Origin: Dichomitus squalens LYAD-421 SS1
Lineage: Eukaryota > Basidiomycota > Agaricomycetes > Polyporales > Polyporaceae
Direction: 5' to 3'
Assembly (NCBI RefSeq): GCF_000275845.1
Contig: NW_006766883.1
Coordinates: 2,721,522-2,785,521 of the forward strand
DNA: 64,000 bases
Of the stretch, positions 36,568 through 48,315 are shown one piece after another (within the stretch, counting starts at the first letter, position 1; each line of letters opens with the position of its first letter). A program made the translations under genes and the position numbers. The notes beneath the pieces were generated by a model. The model made no database searches, was not told the origin of the DNA, and saw only the letters and a program-made list of their open reading frames with translations.

Positions 36568-39010
36568 GACGAATCTGAGTATGCTAGTGTCAAAGCAACG
36601 CTGTGTGAGCATACTTGTGCAGGTGGCGGAACAGGCAACGACCTTACCCGAGACAGGAAATGCTTGATTTGTGGCTTGAAGTTGAGGACACTGGCGAGAT
36701 GACTCTGGAACAAGTGGTCGTCCGATGCGGTGCCTTGTGGTAATGGCTGGATGTAGATCTTGTATAGCGTCAAGGATGTCTTGCGGAAGGAGGACAAATG
36801 GACGTCGAGACGGGCGTTTGGGACAAGGGGGCAGAGACCTTGAAGCGAGACGCGAGTCCCGACGCGTCCCTCAACCGTGAGAAACAGACGCGTCTATTGG
36901 TCATGTGATCCCGTCGCTCCATGAACCGGCTCAACTGGGCAATCCTCGACTTAGCCTCGCCTCGTTCTTGCTGATCGTTGGTTATGATACATAGGTGCTA
37001 TTGCGGCAGCATACATGCGAAGTAAGCGCTAGGAAAATATGACCCTCCTGCAGTTCATACTTTCGCCATCACCCTCACTCAGAGTTACACACAAATGAGG
37101 AGGGAAGCTGTCGGACTTCCATCAATGAAGTGCACGGGTGAGTGACGATGACATGTCATGTCGTGGTGAAATTGACTGCTTGACTGCTTGAATCTCAAGC
37201 AACCTTCGTAAAGCAGGAATCTCACACCCTCGATCTGTGACGTTTCCTACTGCATTCTGACGACTCGGGGCAGCCGCTCAACCGGCTATGTCTGACACAA
37301 GTCAATAACACTTCTTCAGAGAATATATTGTTATCAGCTAGTCATAGATTCTGGTAACTACGGTGAGAGCTTCAGATAGTGTCAGTCCTGCTCGAGTCAG
37401 CTGAGAAAGCGGCCGGTGGAGGGCAAGTGAACTTCAAGGCGGTCAAGTCAGTATACTGTCAGCATTGTCTGTGGGCTCGTCCTTCGTTCGATCTTGCGTA
37501 CCATGCACCCTACACGACGTCCAGGCGCTTTTGAGTGCGGTAAGTGAGAGATCTGATGGTTAAGCCAAGGTCCGGCAAGCGATTTCCTCCTCGAACAGCC
37601 GCAGAATATGACGTCGCTTGTAAAATTTTAGGCTCGCCTCGTTGTCGTCACAGATTCAGTAAGCTCTGGAACGACGCAAGCGAAGACACCCATGTTGCGA
37701 ACAACGTTCTGTCCACTGCCTTCGAAGTCTGGACCGCACGACTGCATCCACCTTCCCAGATGATACGCCGCCATGTCGGTTCGTTCAGGATTCCATCCAG
37801 ATGCGAAGGACATTGCGTATGGGGTCCGTCGCTAAGCCCATGCAGCTTCTATCCCCGACGCAGATCAATGCATAGCGGACACCTCGGTGCGAAATTCGAC
37901 GCCTTATATCCCATGATGCTTACTCGCTCCACTCCAACCTGCACGAGATTCGCACCAGCTCCACGGACCAGAATGCTGCTCTGTCTAGCTCACATGCGGC
38001 TGCGTGTGAGCGGCGGGAAGGCGTGGCGCCAGCCCAGCTTCCGCGACTCTTGACAGCTTGAGCGGCAGGGTCGATCGGGAAATGTCCTGCCCTTTTCTCG
38101 ACGCGTCTCTGCTCAGCGATCACCTACACGAAGTCCAGGCTTCCCTTCCCATTCGCGTCTAATCATATCGTCGACGTCATTAGGCGTGGCCGTAAACGCG
38201 TGTGCTCTTGCACCTATAGGATGACTTTCACAGAAAGATACCATACGTTTCTTCTCATACAACAGAATAACTTTGGAGTGCCACTCGCCAGAGTGGAGAA
38301 AGGGGCGCAAAGAATAGCTTTCACAAAGGTTTTCTGGCGCTCAGTCTGTGAAAGTTGACCTTTCCCGGACATTTTCTCTGACGGGGCGAGCGTGCGGGAA
38401 GGTGTAGTTTTCTCTCAGGTTCAATCCTCAGAAAGGCGTAGAGAAAGTCAAATTTTTGCGTGATGTTGTATAGATGTCATGTTTCCGGGCGAAGTTAAGA
38501 CTGTCCCGGAGTGTCTCTCGCCTTTCTTCGCACCAGAATTTGGCCCGTGCCTGCCGTGTCATTTCATCGATCGTCCGGAGAACACTACCCACACGGGAGG
38601 CGACGTGCAGCCCACGAGGCCGACTAGCGTTCAGCAAAGATCACTGCCACGCTCGTTCTCGATTTCTCTGCTCTCTCGATCTTCCTATGTACTTATCGAT
38701 TACTTCACCCCGTTCCTCTCGGCCCACAAAACGCGGCATTGTCTTGCATTTCACAGATCGCACAATCAACGTTAACCCTTATCGGGTCCCGCTCTCGCGG
38801 CAAGCAGCGCACGATGTTAATGGCGCCCGCTACATGAACTAGTAAGAAGACACCTAAGCAAGACGAGCCAGCCGGTACGGTGATCTGCCGAGAAAGGCAT
38901 GGTCGTTGTTGGGCCAGCAAATTGGACATCGACCGCGCACAACGCTAGCGCAACCGCTCGAAGGCAAAAACTCAATCCTCAATCTGACTGCTACCGTCGC
39001 TATCCAGCAC
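36568..39010. other. Intergenic, no supported gene
   Basis: Upstream of the TPX2-like gene, the minus strand at 36650-36900 reads smoothly (RVGTRVSLQGLCPLVPNARL) and might be an unrecognised exon. Further on, 37544-38053 (+) and 38474-38842 (+) are open but have no domain or convincing codon pattern. The stretch 38310-38470 holds several GAAAGT/CTTTC-rich near-repeats without clear structure. Confidence 0.4.
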
Positions 39011-41972
39011 TCAGACCTTGAGGCCACGCCGGTACTGGATGAACGCGACGAGGTTATCCCGGACTTCTTCCCCCCGCACGCGCAGCTCGCGCTCCTTCTT
39101 GCGATCGATACCGCGCACCGCCTTCCGGACTCCCTCTACGGACTGGACTAGCGCATCCAGGTAGCGCCCTGACCTGAAGTTTACGTCGTACGGCAGCGTC
39201 TCGTCCGAGTAGATATCGATCAGCGCGGATACGGCTTGCAGGAGCGGCTCCGTCGGCGTGGGCGGGTTCGCTGATGGTGGGAGAAGCGACAAAAGATACG
39301 CAGAAATGACCTAAGATGGAAAAGAACACAACGGTCAGCCGCGTGACCCCGTACGCAGTGAGTGACACGGGAGATCGAAGATAGAGCGGGTGCTATAGAC
39401 AGCGCGAGGGATCCAGGGACGGGATAATCGAGATATCAATCGTAGCAACGCGGCAGTACGCACCCGATTCGCGTCCACAGACTCCGGGTGTTGCGCCAGG
39501 CACTCGAGCGCGCCGATCGTCTTCACCTTCACTCCCGTGTCCGCCGTGGCGCCGCAGAACTGCGTGAGGACCTGGACGTGCTCCTCAGTGGGCACGAGTG
39601 CGCCCTTCCAGACGTTGCCAACGCCCCAGAGCACGCCTACGCCCATGTTCCACACCTCTCTCCGCCGCTCCTGGCCCGAGCGAGAGATGTCCGTGCCCAC
39701 CGCATTGAGCGCGCGCCAGACGGCGTCGAAGACCGTGCGGCCGTTCTCGGGCGCGAGACCTGAGGGCCGGCCAGCGAGCGAGGTCGCCATGGAAAGGAAG
39801 ATGTTATTCAGACACTCAAGCGCGCTGACGTGAATCGCACCAAGCGCCGATGTCGTGGGCGGATGTGGGGACGGGTTGTCGAGGGGAGGGAAGGAGAGCG
39901 GCGTTGGTTGTACGAGCTTGAGCAACGGAGCGACTAGAGTGGTGAAGAACGCGGGGGGCTGCGGCGCGTCGCCCGGCGTGTCTGGCGAAGCGTCTGCGTT
40001 GTCTATTGTCATATCGATGTCTGGGGCGTCATCGACGTTTTCATCGCCGGCTGTAACGTAGTATCGCATTACAAAGTAGGGAAGGGGACCCATGTGTCAG
40101 CACGTAGTTGCGGGGGGCTCGACGAGCCGCGACTCGCAATTGACGCACCTTCGTTGTCATCCTCGCCGTCAGCATCGGTCGCACCACTGAACATCTCCGG
40201 GTCAGGCAGTGTCGCGCACATTCCAGTGAGAATCTCCAGAGCGAGCTGGATCGTGCGTAGCCGCGTCTCCAGTCGTTCAAGCTCAAGCTCGGAAGGCGTC
40301 TTGTGGTCGGATTTGGGTGTGTGTTTTAGTGACAAATTCTCGAGTTGCGGTGTTGACTCCTATGAAGCCACATTGAGTCCGACAGTCTCGTAGCGGTGTA
40401 AACCGCTTACTTGATTGTCCACAGCGTGCTGTGCCGCTTGAGACGCTTCTTGCAGGTCTATTGAGCTCAAGACAGGTTCTAGAGTCGGGAGAACGACGTC
40501 CCGATCGATATCTATAGTGGTAGCTATGGAAGGCGGCGGGATAGGTGAGATATTCCGCAGGATACCTAAAATTGATCTCAGTCATATGAGCCACGCCGTA
40601 CCAACACATGGCCGTACCACAAGAAAGAACCCGAAGAGCATCAGCCCGGACATCAAACGTCTCCTTTCCTTTTCCATTCGTTTTTGGCGCTTCCTCAGCT
40701 GAACGAATGATCGCGAGAAGACATGCCGTGTATCCCGCATTCGACCGCACCTCATCGATGATGGGATAGTTCTCGTCTGTCAAAACGTACAGACATTGTG
40801 CTATTCCCATAGTAATTCCATGGTGACCTTGTGAGCAGACGTAATATTTGCAAAGGCGGACCAGGTGGTACTCACCGGCAGAAGTCACAGTTGACAACGG
40901 CAGTCTATCCCTCGCTGCCAGAAAGGACATCAAGAAAGGCACAAGCGAGATTTGGTTGATCGCGTTTAAAGCCTTGTTCGAGGTCTCTCTGGTCTTCATT
41001 AGTTCAAGAAACGTATCACAGCAGAAGACAACGATCAGTGAACTTACGAAAGGCACCAGAGAATTGTGATAACGTTTTCGGCGAACTCGTACACAAGCTT
41101 CTGTGCGTTTTCAGGTGCATTTTTGGGGGATTCCAGATATTGCGACAAGGTCGCTGAAATCTGAACAAATATGCAATTGTCACGAGCCGTTTTATTACAG
41201 GACTTATCCTCAATACCTTGGGTACATAAATTTTGAGCGGTGCCAAAATGTTCTTGTTATACATCTCGGCGCATATGTCGAAGCCGCCGTCAACGCACAG
41301 GTTCCTACACGTTTGTCGGCGCGTTACGTCGAGCGGTGAGTTGATATACCTTTACACTCACCGCAAAGACCCCGCAGCTTCCACGACGACCTCTTCTTCA
41401 CTGTCCGAGAGGCGAGTGATAAGCGCACCCACGATGTTTTTGCCTTGCAATAATCGCCGCGTTGAAGGATCATTCTGTATGATATTCGACACTGCGACGC
41501 ATGCCCACTTTCGTTCTGAGGGGTCGATGCTTTCTAACTGTAAATAGGTACTGTCAGAATATGCATGATCAATTTAAAAGGCAGTAGCTCGGGTCCGTTC
41601 GCCGAAGTATAAGAGAGACCCATCACAGCAGATGTGCATACAGAAGTCATCAGTTAGCAAAGATTACGACATGCGGATAGCACATGAATCTTTGATGCCC
41701 TTCTGAGCAACTTCTGAATTCCGGGCATTCCTCTTACACTGACGCGAAACCAACGGAATGTCTTCACCCGAATATCACTCAACGATATACTACTGGGAGC
41801 TACGTACTTCTGATGAACTCGCGGAAAGACTCACCTTCTGTATGATTGGCAGGATCGCCTCGTTCTTGGACGAGGTCGCGGCCGCAGATGCGAGTCCTTT
41901 TGGTAGATGCGAATCTGGGACTCGCATAGGGTTATGTCTGCGCATATTGCGCTTCTTCTGAGATTTGCCCAT
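39011..41972 (-). CDS. SYO1: Syo1, symportin for ribosomal proteins L5 and L11 (HEAT/ARM repeat)
   Basis: ARM/HEAT-repeat adaptor that co-imports ribosomal proteins uL18 (L5) and uL5 (L11) with karyopherin for 5S RNP assembly. The start MGKSQKKRNMRRHNPMRV with the basic, NLS-like N-terminus is typical, and internal Met at 41972 is preferred over the upstream Met of the same frame. Following exons read ERKWACVAVSNIIQNDPS, RLLQGKNIVGALITRLSD, VVVEAAGSLR, NLCVDGGFDICAEMYNKN and ILAPLKIYVPK. Then come repeats ending in LECLNNIFLSMATSLAG, VWNMGVGVLWGVGNVWKG and the last exon DIYSDETLPYDVNFRSG to FIQYRRGLKV. The acidic loop (DADGEDDNEG) that holds L11 in known Syo1 proteins is present. Exons are separated by short introns. 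About 700 residues. It is divergent from FIP1, with a 457-bp shared promoter. Confidence 0.9.
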
Positions 41973-42429
41973 GAGGGTAAATACTCTGCGGGGAGGAATA
42001 TAGTGGATTAAGTCTGCAGGGGTAGCTGTGATGCGGTGATTCACGTCCAGGATGCTTGCGGTGCAACGGTATCAAGGATCGAGCCAAGCAGCAAGAATGG
42101 TAGGTTGTCCGGGGCGTCTGAGAGCCACAGATGCTGCCCTAGGGAAGGCGTAGAGCAAGACAGAGGTCAAAGGGACCTCGGCGCGCGCCGCGCGCGAGTC
42201 GGAAACGCGAAATTTCTGAGATCTGTGGTCACGTGAGACTGTACACGGCTCACAGTAGGCGCGCGGGTCAACGATTCTTGTTGCCCAAAACGCCTCTTCC
42301 ATTCTGCTTTGCGTCGTCTACTGAACTTCATTTTGTCTTTCCGAGAGGCTGAGCCAGCCAGAAACAAGTTCGTGTTACGCGATTCACCTTAGTTGTTCAC
42401 ACCTGGTGCTGATTTGTTACTATCTCAGC
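41973..42429. promoter_or_regulatory. Bidirectional promoter region between SYO1 and FIP1
   Basis: A 457-bp spacer lies between two divergent housekeeping starts. No TATA or named factor site could be assigned with confidence; a CACGTG-like ACGTGA occurs near 42230. Confidence 0.5.
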
Positions 42430-44706
42430 ATGGATGACGACGACACCTACCTTTACGGAGACTCGCATGTGGATGAGCCGGCGAAGCCAGCATTGCAAAC
42501 ATCTGGTGAGAATCAGGTTGGGAGCAAGAAGGTTTTGGGCTCTACCACCTTTCTTGTACCTCTTTCTTAGTGCAATGGAAATTCTCATGATACTTCCCCA
42601 ACCGGTGTGATGTTCAGTGCCGCAACCGTAAGTCACCGTACATGTTGGCCCAAGTCGTAAGCCCTCTCATGCACGTGCTGCGGTAGAATTTCCGTCGAGC
42701 AAACGCGCTCTGCGACCGAAGGGCTAGTTGCAAAGCTCGAAGAACAAGCGGCGGAAGAAGTCAATGGCGACGGTGAGGCCGAACCAGCGGAGAACGGAGG
42801 AGAGGAGGACGCAGACGAGGATGACAGCGAAGACGTACGTTCTCCACGGCTTCCCCGCATACAGTTATTGGAACTTCATACATCTACTCAGGACATCGAG
42901 ATCATTATGGAGGAACCGCAGGCGCGGTCACTGGACTTCCGGTACGTGGACGATGTACCTGTACTGCTTGCGTCTGTCTGACATTCTTGCCACGACAGAC
43001 ATCAGAGACAAGCCGGTACTCGCTCCACTAGTGCGACATTCACAACACCACAGAGACGTAAGCTCTCGTTTCAATTCCTGATGCTCTTAAATATCCATAC
43101 GTCGCGACAGCACCTCCGCAACCACAACCGTCGCTCACAACTGAGTACACCCCCCGAGAACGCGCTGGTGTCACCAAACTCCCCTCCACCCCTCAACCCT
43201 CTCAAACTACACAAACACCGCTCCCGGCAGTGGCTGCGACCCCGGGTACCACCGAAAAGATTGCAGAAGGCGAAAAGGAAGAAGCGAAAGATACCGGCCC
43301 TGACCCTAACACCCTTCCTCCCGTAACCGCCCCCCCATCGCACCCGTCGATAAACCCCTCCGCACCAGGAACCTTCGATGGGCGCTCGATACTGGAAGTC
43401 GATTTGAATGCGCTCGCGGAGAAGCCCTGGCGGCGACCAGGCTCAGACATCAGCGACTGGTTCAATTACGGCTTCGACGAACTCTCGTGGGAGGCGTATT
43501 GCTACCGTCGGCGGGAGCTCGGTGACATCGCTGGCATGCTGAAGTCGAATGTTATGGTGGGTTTTCCATGTCGCCCACCGTAAGCCTCCCATTTGCTATG
43601 CTCATTCTCCTTTGCTTTGACCAGAATTTCGCGGGCATGTCCGAAGACCAACTCATCGGTCTCCCGCCCGAAGTCCGCACAATGGTCATGGCAGGCGCGA
43701 CCGCCGTCATGGCCGGGGCGGGCGGCGGCGGCCCTGGGGGCGGAGGCATGATGCCCGGGGCGGGCATGAACATGAACGGCGGCCCGATGATGAACCAAAT
43801 GATGAACATGGGCCCCATGATGAATCAGATGATGGAAATGGGGATGGGTGACATGGGTATGGTCCCCGACGGCGGCGGAGGCCCGCAAGCGGGGGCACAA
43901 GGCAACCCGGAGGGCCAGGTCGGGATGGGCATGGGCGTCGGGGAGGGCTTTGGCCCCGGCGGAGGCCCATCCGGGCAGGGTATGATGGGCATGGGGATGA
44001 ACCCCGAATTCGGGATGCAGGTGCGTGGTGGTCGCCTGTCGTTGTTGCAGCGTCTGGGGCCGAAAGTTGACGTGTGTACACATGTGGCGCAGGACCCGAC
44101 TGCTATGGGACAGCAGATGTATCCTGGTATGGATGGGAGCGGTACGCCGACGCCTGTTGCGCCGACGCCTACGCGCGGGATTGCGCAGGGGCAGTTCAGA
44201 GGAAGGGGTATGCCCCAGGGCATGCGCGGGCGTGGAGCTGTGTTCGCGGGTCGCGGGCGAGGTTCGTTCCCCATGTTTATGTCTTGATAACTTTGGGCTC
44301 AATGCGTGATTTGCTTGTCTGAGTAGGCATACCTGTCCGACCTGCGTCACCGCTGCCACCTAATGTGCCCACTGGGCCACGGAACAAGACTAAGTACAAG
44401 GATATTGATGGCAGCGCTCCCGCTGTAGACGGGCTTGATTATGGTGGCGGTGGAGGAGGTGCTGCTGCTGGTGCTGCCGGCGGCGGCGGCGGCGACCGGG
44501 AGCGTAGCGAGCGCAGTGAACGCAGCGAACGTAGCGACAGGAAGGATCGCGGCACGCCTGACGTGGATGAACGAGACAGGAGCAGCAGGTACGTGGCGAA
44601 TCTTCCACTATCATGAACGTGCACTCAGGCCTATGGGAACCTCAGGAAACGGAGAGGCTCGCCTGGTGAGCGTGAGGAGAGTAGCAGGAGCTCAAAGCGG
44701 AGATAG
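42430..44706 (+). CDS. FIP1: Fip1, pre-mRNA polyadenylation factor
   Basis: Subunit of the cleavage and polyadenylation factor that tethers poly(A) polymerase to RNA. The first exon gives MDDDDTYLYGDSHVDEPA. Acidic exons follow (EDADEDDSEDD), then DIEIIMEEPQARSLDF. The defining Fip1 motif is complete: LAEKPWRRPGSDISDWFNYG then FDELSWEAYCYRRREL. After it comes a Gly/Met-rich region with a near-repeat of NQMMNMGPMM and NQMMEMGMG. An RGG-like stretch (RGRGMPQGMRGRG) is next, then an RS/RE-like run (DRERSERSERSERSDRKDRG). The basic end is LRKRRGSPGE to RSSKRR. Seven or more short introns are required, and the last junction is placed at the AG before the GNLRKRR segment. The 3' end faces mitochondrial uL10 with a 205-bp gap. 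Confidence 0.92.
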
Positions 44707-44911
44707 CTTGTGATGCTTTCTTGTTGTTTGTCGACTGTTGCTGTCACTTCTATAGCCTCCTTCCTATTCACTCCTCGGACTATATTGCGGGACCTTTCTT
44801 CGCTGGGCGCACGACCCACCGTGTTGCTTTTCACAAGACGATGGAAAGCAGATAGTGTGCCGTATTAGACGAATATATGCAATACAAAGGAGCAGGGCCT
44901 CTATATGCCCA

Positions 44912-45802
44912 TCATGGCGGAGGAGTCTGACCATCCTGAGCCTGTCCCTCAGGCTCCTCCAAGCTCTTTTTGAACCCTTCCAGCGTCCTCTTCAATTTCC
45001 CTCCACTCGCCTCGCTCAGCACCATAGACAGCTGAGCGGCCGGTGCGCTCAAGAGCCCAACGATCTGCGCCCTCAACGCATCCAGTGTCGGCAGCTCCGC
45101 CACGCTCCGCACACCCTCCGCCTTGAACAGCCGTCCCTCGATGAGCGCACCCAGCAGCTTCAGGTCGGGCACGGGCGTAGGCTTCTGCCGCTTCGGTCTC
45201 CGGCCAGGGACGAACGCCGCCTCCACCGCCTTCTTCTCCTCCTCGAGTTGTTCTGGGGTCTTCGGCTTGCGCGGGGGCACAGAACGTGCCAGTACGCGGA
45301 GGACGGCCTTGAGCTGTGGGGGGTTGAGCTCGGGGAAGGAGAGTACCGCGAGAGAGCCCGTGACGGTCTTGGCGATCTCTTTGCGCGTGGCGTCGTCGAA
45401 ATTGTTCATTTCGCGCAATGCGACACCGAAGAGGGATGTCCGGAGGACGGTGAACGTGGGGATAGTAGGGGGCGGTGAGGGAGTCGGGGACGAGAGTGAA
45501 GGAGCGACAGTGCCAGCATGCTTCGTCACCGCGGCCGCAATGTCTGCGCGCAGCTGGATGAGGCGTGTCGCAGAGAAGTCGGAATGCTCGAAGAGGAGCA
45601 GAGGTGCGGTGGACGTGCCCTGGAGGAGACGGGTGTATTGGTTGTAGAGGTACGTCTTACGCTCCGCGTAGACTCGAGGGGTGTCCTTCATCCGCGGGTA
45701 GACCACCGGAGGTCTGAGCGAGATAGCGTATGTCCGGGCCTGAAGCGACACCGGCAGGGAGGTGGGTATCCGTGACGCAGCTCTCAACATTGCGACCACC
45801 AC
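44912..45802 (-). CDS. MRPL11: Mitochondrial ribosomal protein uL10m
   Basis: Large-subunit stalk-base protein of the mitochondrial ribosome. It is a single exon of 296 codons. The N-terminus (MVVAMLRAASRIPTSLP) is basic and free of acidic residues, as a mitochondrial presequence should be. It is followed by PRMKDTPRVYAERKTYLYNQ, typical of the fungal family. Middle segments include LLLFEHSDFSATRLIQLR, VLRTSLFGVALREM and KTVTGSLAVLSFPELNP. The C-terminal part has LKLLGALIEGRLFKAEG, then LPTLDALRAQIVGLLSAPAA and QLSMVLSEASGGKLKRTLEG. Either Met1 or Met5 could be the start. Intronless, unlike most neighbours. Confidence 0.9.
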   Translation of the reverse strand: MVVAMLRAASRIPTSLPVSLQARTYAISLRPPVVYPRMKDTPRVYAERKTYLYNQYTRLLQGTSTAPLLLFEHSDFSATRLIQLRADIAAAVTKHAGTVAPSLSSPTPSPPPTIPTFTVLRTSLFGVALREMNNFDDATRKEIAKTVTGSLAVLSFPELNPPQLKAVLRVLARSVPPRKPKTPEQLEEEKKAVEAAFVPGRRPKRQKPTPVPDLKLLGALIEGRLFKAEGVRSVAELPTLDALRAQIVGLLSAPAAQLSMVLSEASGGKLKRTLEGFKKSLEEPEGQAQDGQTPPP

Positions 45803-46520
45803 ACCACAAGTCGATGTCCCAGTCGGTGAGAGGAAGTAAACAGGACGTTTACAGGCGCTTCTGAATCCTCACTTTGCCCTCGTCCTATTTTGGAAGGTGT
45901 CGTCGGTCGAGCCTATCGACTGTGGCTTATGACGCGACTGGACGGGACTCGCATTGATACTTAACAAAAGCTCAATGACGGGTGTTCATACAACTATCCA
46001 ACTGATGATACGACACAACTTGTATCGTAGTCGAGATCTGCTAGTCTCTAGTGATTGAAATCCTCTACTACTATGGAGCCCACTGGGATTGGACTAGTCT
46101 CCCTTGAATCACCCGTACTTTCGAATCGCGCCGTTCCCATACTGCTGGGAGATATGTGTTGCAAGGGGTACCGAGAAGATGCATCGAAACGACAGACTGC
46201 AATGTGAACAGCAAGTCAGGTGATAGACACAGGTAACAGACACTGAACGGCGTTCCCATATTCCCCAGATGACGAATAGCCACAACGTCGTCGAATCTTA
46301 GACGTGATCCTCCAAGGCCTCATTTCTAGTTGCGAGAAAGTCGCGGATACGTGGGCGCAGATGAGCCGCAAGTACACAGCGGACGACAAAAGACAGCCAA
46401 AAGGACAAGCCCCATTCAAACCGGATATCAGTACAACCCGATCACAGATACACGAGATAATACACTGCATGCTACATCCTATAGCGTTTCGTTCTTCTAT
46501 TCCAGGACCACGTCCCCACT
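45803..46520. other. Intergenic between uL10m start and dehydrogenase end
   Basis: It includes the uL10m promoter. Short frames on both strands carry no domain, and no repeat was seen. Confidence 0.5.
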
Positions 46521-47999
46521 CTAGTCTTCAGGGACAGGCTTGGTGTGCTGCTGCAGGACACCGTGAGCCGATGAATCCGCCGATGAACCAGGGTGATGCT
46601 TACTTTGCTGCTGTCAAACGGCTCCAAGCCTGCGGAAACCCGACTGCCAGCGATGAGGGAGCTCCAGTCGAGGACGTTGAAGTGGGCATTTCCTTGCTTC
46701 ACTTGGTTCGCGTAGAGCGCCCTGGCAGTGAGCATATGTTGGTGGGCAGCGTCCTGTGAGATAATCGCGTGTGTACTCAGCACGTGAACGGGAGCAGATC
46801 ACTGTTTATAGCCACGGCTCTTACCAAGGCAGGCATGGGAGCGTCAAGCTCGGTCGCCAGCCGGCGTATGTGTTGCGAGTCCTTGAGACCGCCATCGATG
46901 GCGAAGCCCTTGCTACCGTCGAACTTGTCGTGGAGCATCTTGTCGCCGTAGCTGATCAAGCTATAGACGTCATAGGCGCAAACTGAATGAGCCGTCTGGA
47001 CGTAGTGGGAACGCGGACTGACGGTGGGGCGGGCATAATGTCCTTAATGAGTTGATGCACCGATGCGGCACCAATGCCAGCCTTGTCAGAGAGTGTGAAC
47101 ACTTCCGCGAGGAGCTCAAGAGATCCGAGGATCAGCGCGTTTCCGATCAGTTTGAATGTCGCCGCTGTGAGATCATAGTTTCAGACTAGTTACAGAGAAT
47201 ACACGTCAAACTGAGGAAAACATACCCTTCTCAATGTTCCCGCCAAGATCCATGACCTTTCGGCCAACAGCGGGGTGAAGAAGGTGAGCCACCTCCTTTT
47301 TGGTCCGGTAGTCACCCGACATGACTATGACAAGCTGAGCGGCGGCGGCGGCTGTAGGCGGACCGAAAACAGGCGCGGCGATGAAGTGTGTAGAGGGTAT
47401 GCTGGAGATGAGATTGTCCAGTTCGACTATCAGATCGAACTTAGGATGCCGCAAGTGTACACATATCCTTCGATGCACGTACCAGCAAGCGCGGGGTATA
47501 TGGTGCTCGATTCGACGAAAATCTTGTTCCTGGTGGGCTTGTGCTCCTGCACAAAGCGTGCGGCGTGAACGGCGACATCGACACCAGATGGACATCATGC
47601 ACTCACTTCGAGTACCTTAGCAAACTGCTTGTATACACTGCGAACAACGTCGTCATTAGACAGGTTGGTAATGACGATGTCGCATTCAATCGCAATCTTC
47701 TCAAGAGAGTCGACGGGCGCAATCAGCCCTGGGCCGAGCTCCTTGGCGAGATCGTCAGCCTTGGCCTTGGTGCGATTCCAGACGAAGAGGGGGGTCGGTG
47801 CCTGGGTATGTTCTTTGCGCCACTTAGCAAGATTGCGGGCCATAGGGTAACCCATCGCCCCGAGACCGACGAAGCCGATCTGGAGGTCATGGTGGCCTGG
47901 GGTCGTGGGACGGGAGAAGGGGTTGGGCTCCGAGTGCTGGAGGTGGAGGAGGTGAATGTTCCCTGGCCTGTCCATGTTGTCCTGAGTGATGGTGGTCAA
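46521..47999 (-). CDS. 3-hydroxyisobutyrate dehydrogenase-like NAD(P)-binding oxidoreductase
   Basis: Beta-hydroxyacid dehydrogenase family enzyme that would oxidise or reduce a small 2- or 3-hydroxyacid with NAD(P). After a short N-terminus (MTTITQDNMDRPGNIHLL), the Rossmann motif reads IGFVGLGAMGYPMARNLA. WNRTKAKADDLAKELG and CDIVITNLSNDDVV follow. Next come FVESSTIYPALA, STHFIAAPVFGPPTAA, LVIVMSGD and TFKLIGNALILGSLEL with the conserved Lys. Later segments are GGLKDSQHIRRLATEL, MLTARALYANQVKQG and VLDWSSLIAGSRVSAGLEPF. Introns include one with a GTCAGT donor between MPAPP and LISYGDK. A final intron joins DSSK to HTKPVPED, which sets the stop at 46521. About 390-400 residues. It is divergent from the kinase gene with a 316-bp spacer. 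Confidence 0.85.
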
Positions 48000-48315
48000 T
48001 GATCAAGCCGATGAAGTGTTCAGAAGCCCCAGCGACGGAGACAGCAGATTGAGAGCGCACGACTGGGAAAGGGTAATCAGCGTGTGCACGTCATAGCATA
48101 GATGCCATCCACGTGCGGGGACCCTAGGCTAGGGGCAGAAACACGCGTTATTTGGCGCTATTGACGCGTCCTGGGCAGGCGCCGGGGAGGCGGGGGATGC
48201 CGAGGCCGGCGCGATTGGAGGACTGGCTGGTTGTGGTCGGCTACGGCCAGCTATTACCTCTCCTCTCAGCTTTGCCTCCGCCTCCGCTGCCTCGAGCCCC
48301 TCCTCGACGCCTGCC
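48000..48315. promoter_or_regulatory. Bidirectional promoter region between dehydrogenase and kinase
   Basis: This spacer between two divergent start codons contains CT-rich runs just upstream of the kinase ATG, common in fungal leaders. No specific binding site could be assigned. Confidence 0.5.

Noticed and set aside
38400..38450. tRNA-like string GGTTCAATCC
   Set aside because: The flanking bases do not form a T-stem and no acceptor or anticodon arm is present.
43502..44359. 285-codon minus-strand frame
   Set aside because: It is antisense to the Gly/Met-rich part of FIP1, gives His/Arg-rich nonsense and arises from the codon pattern of the real gene.
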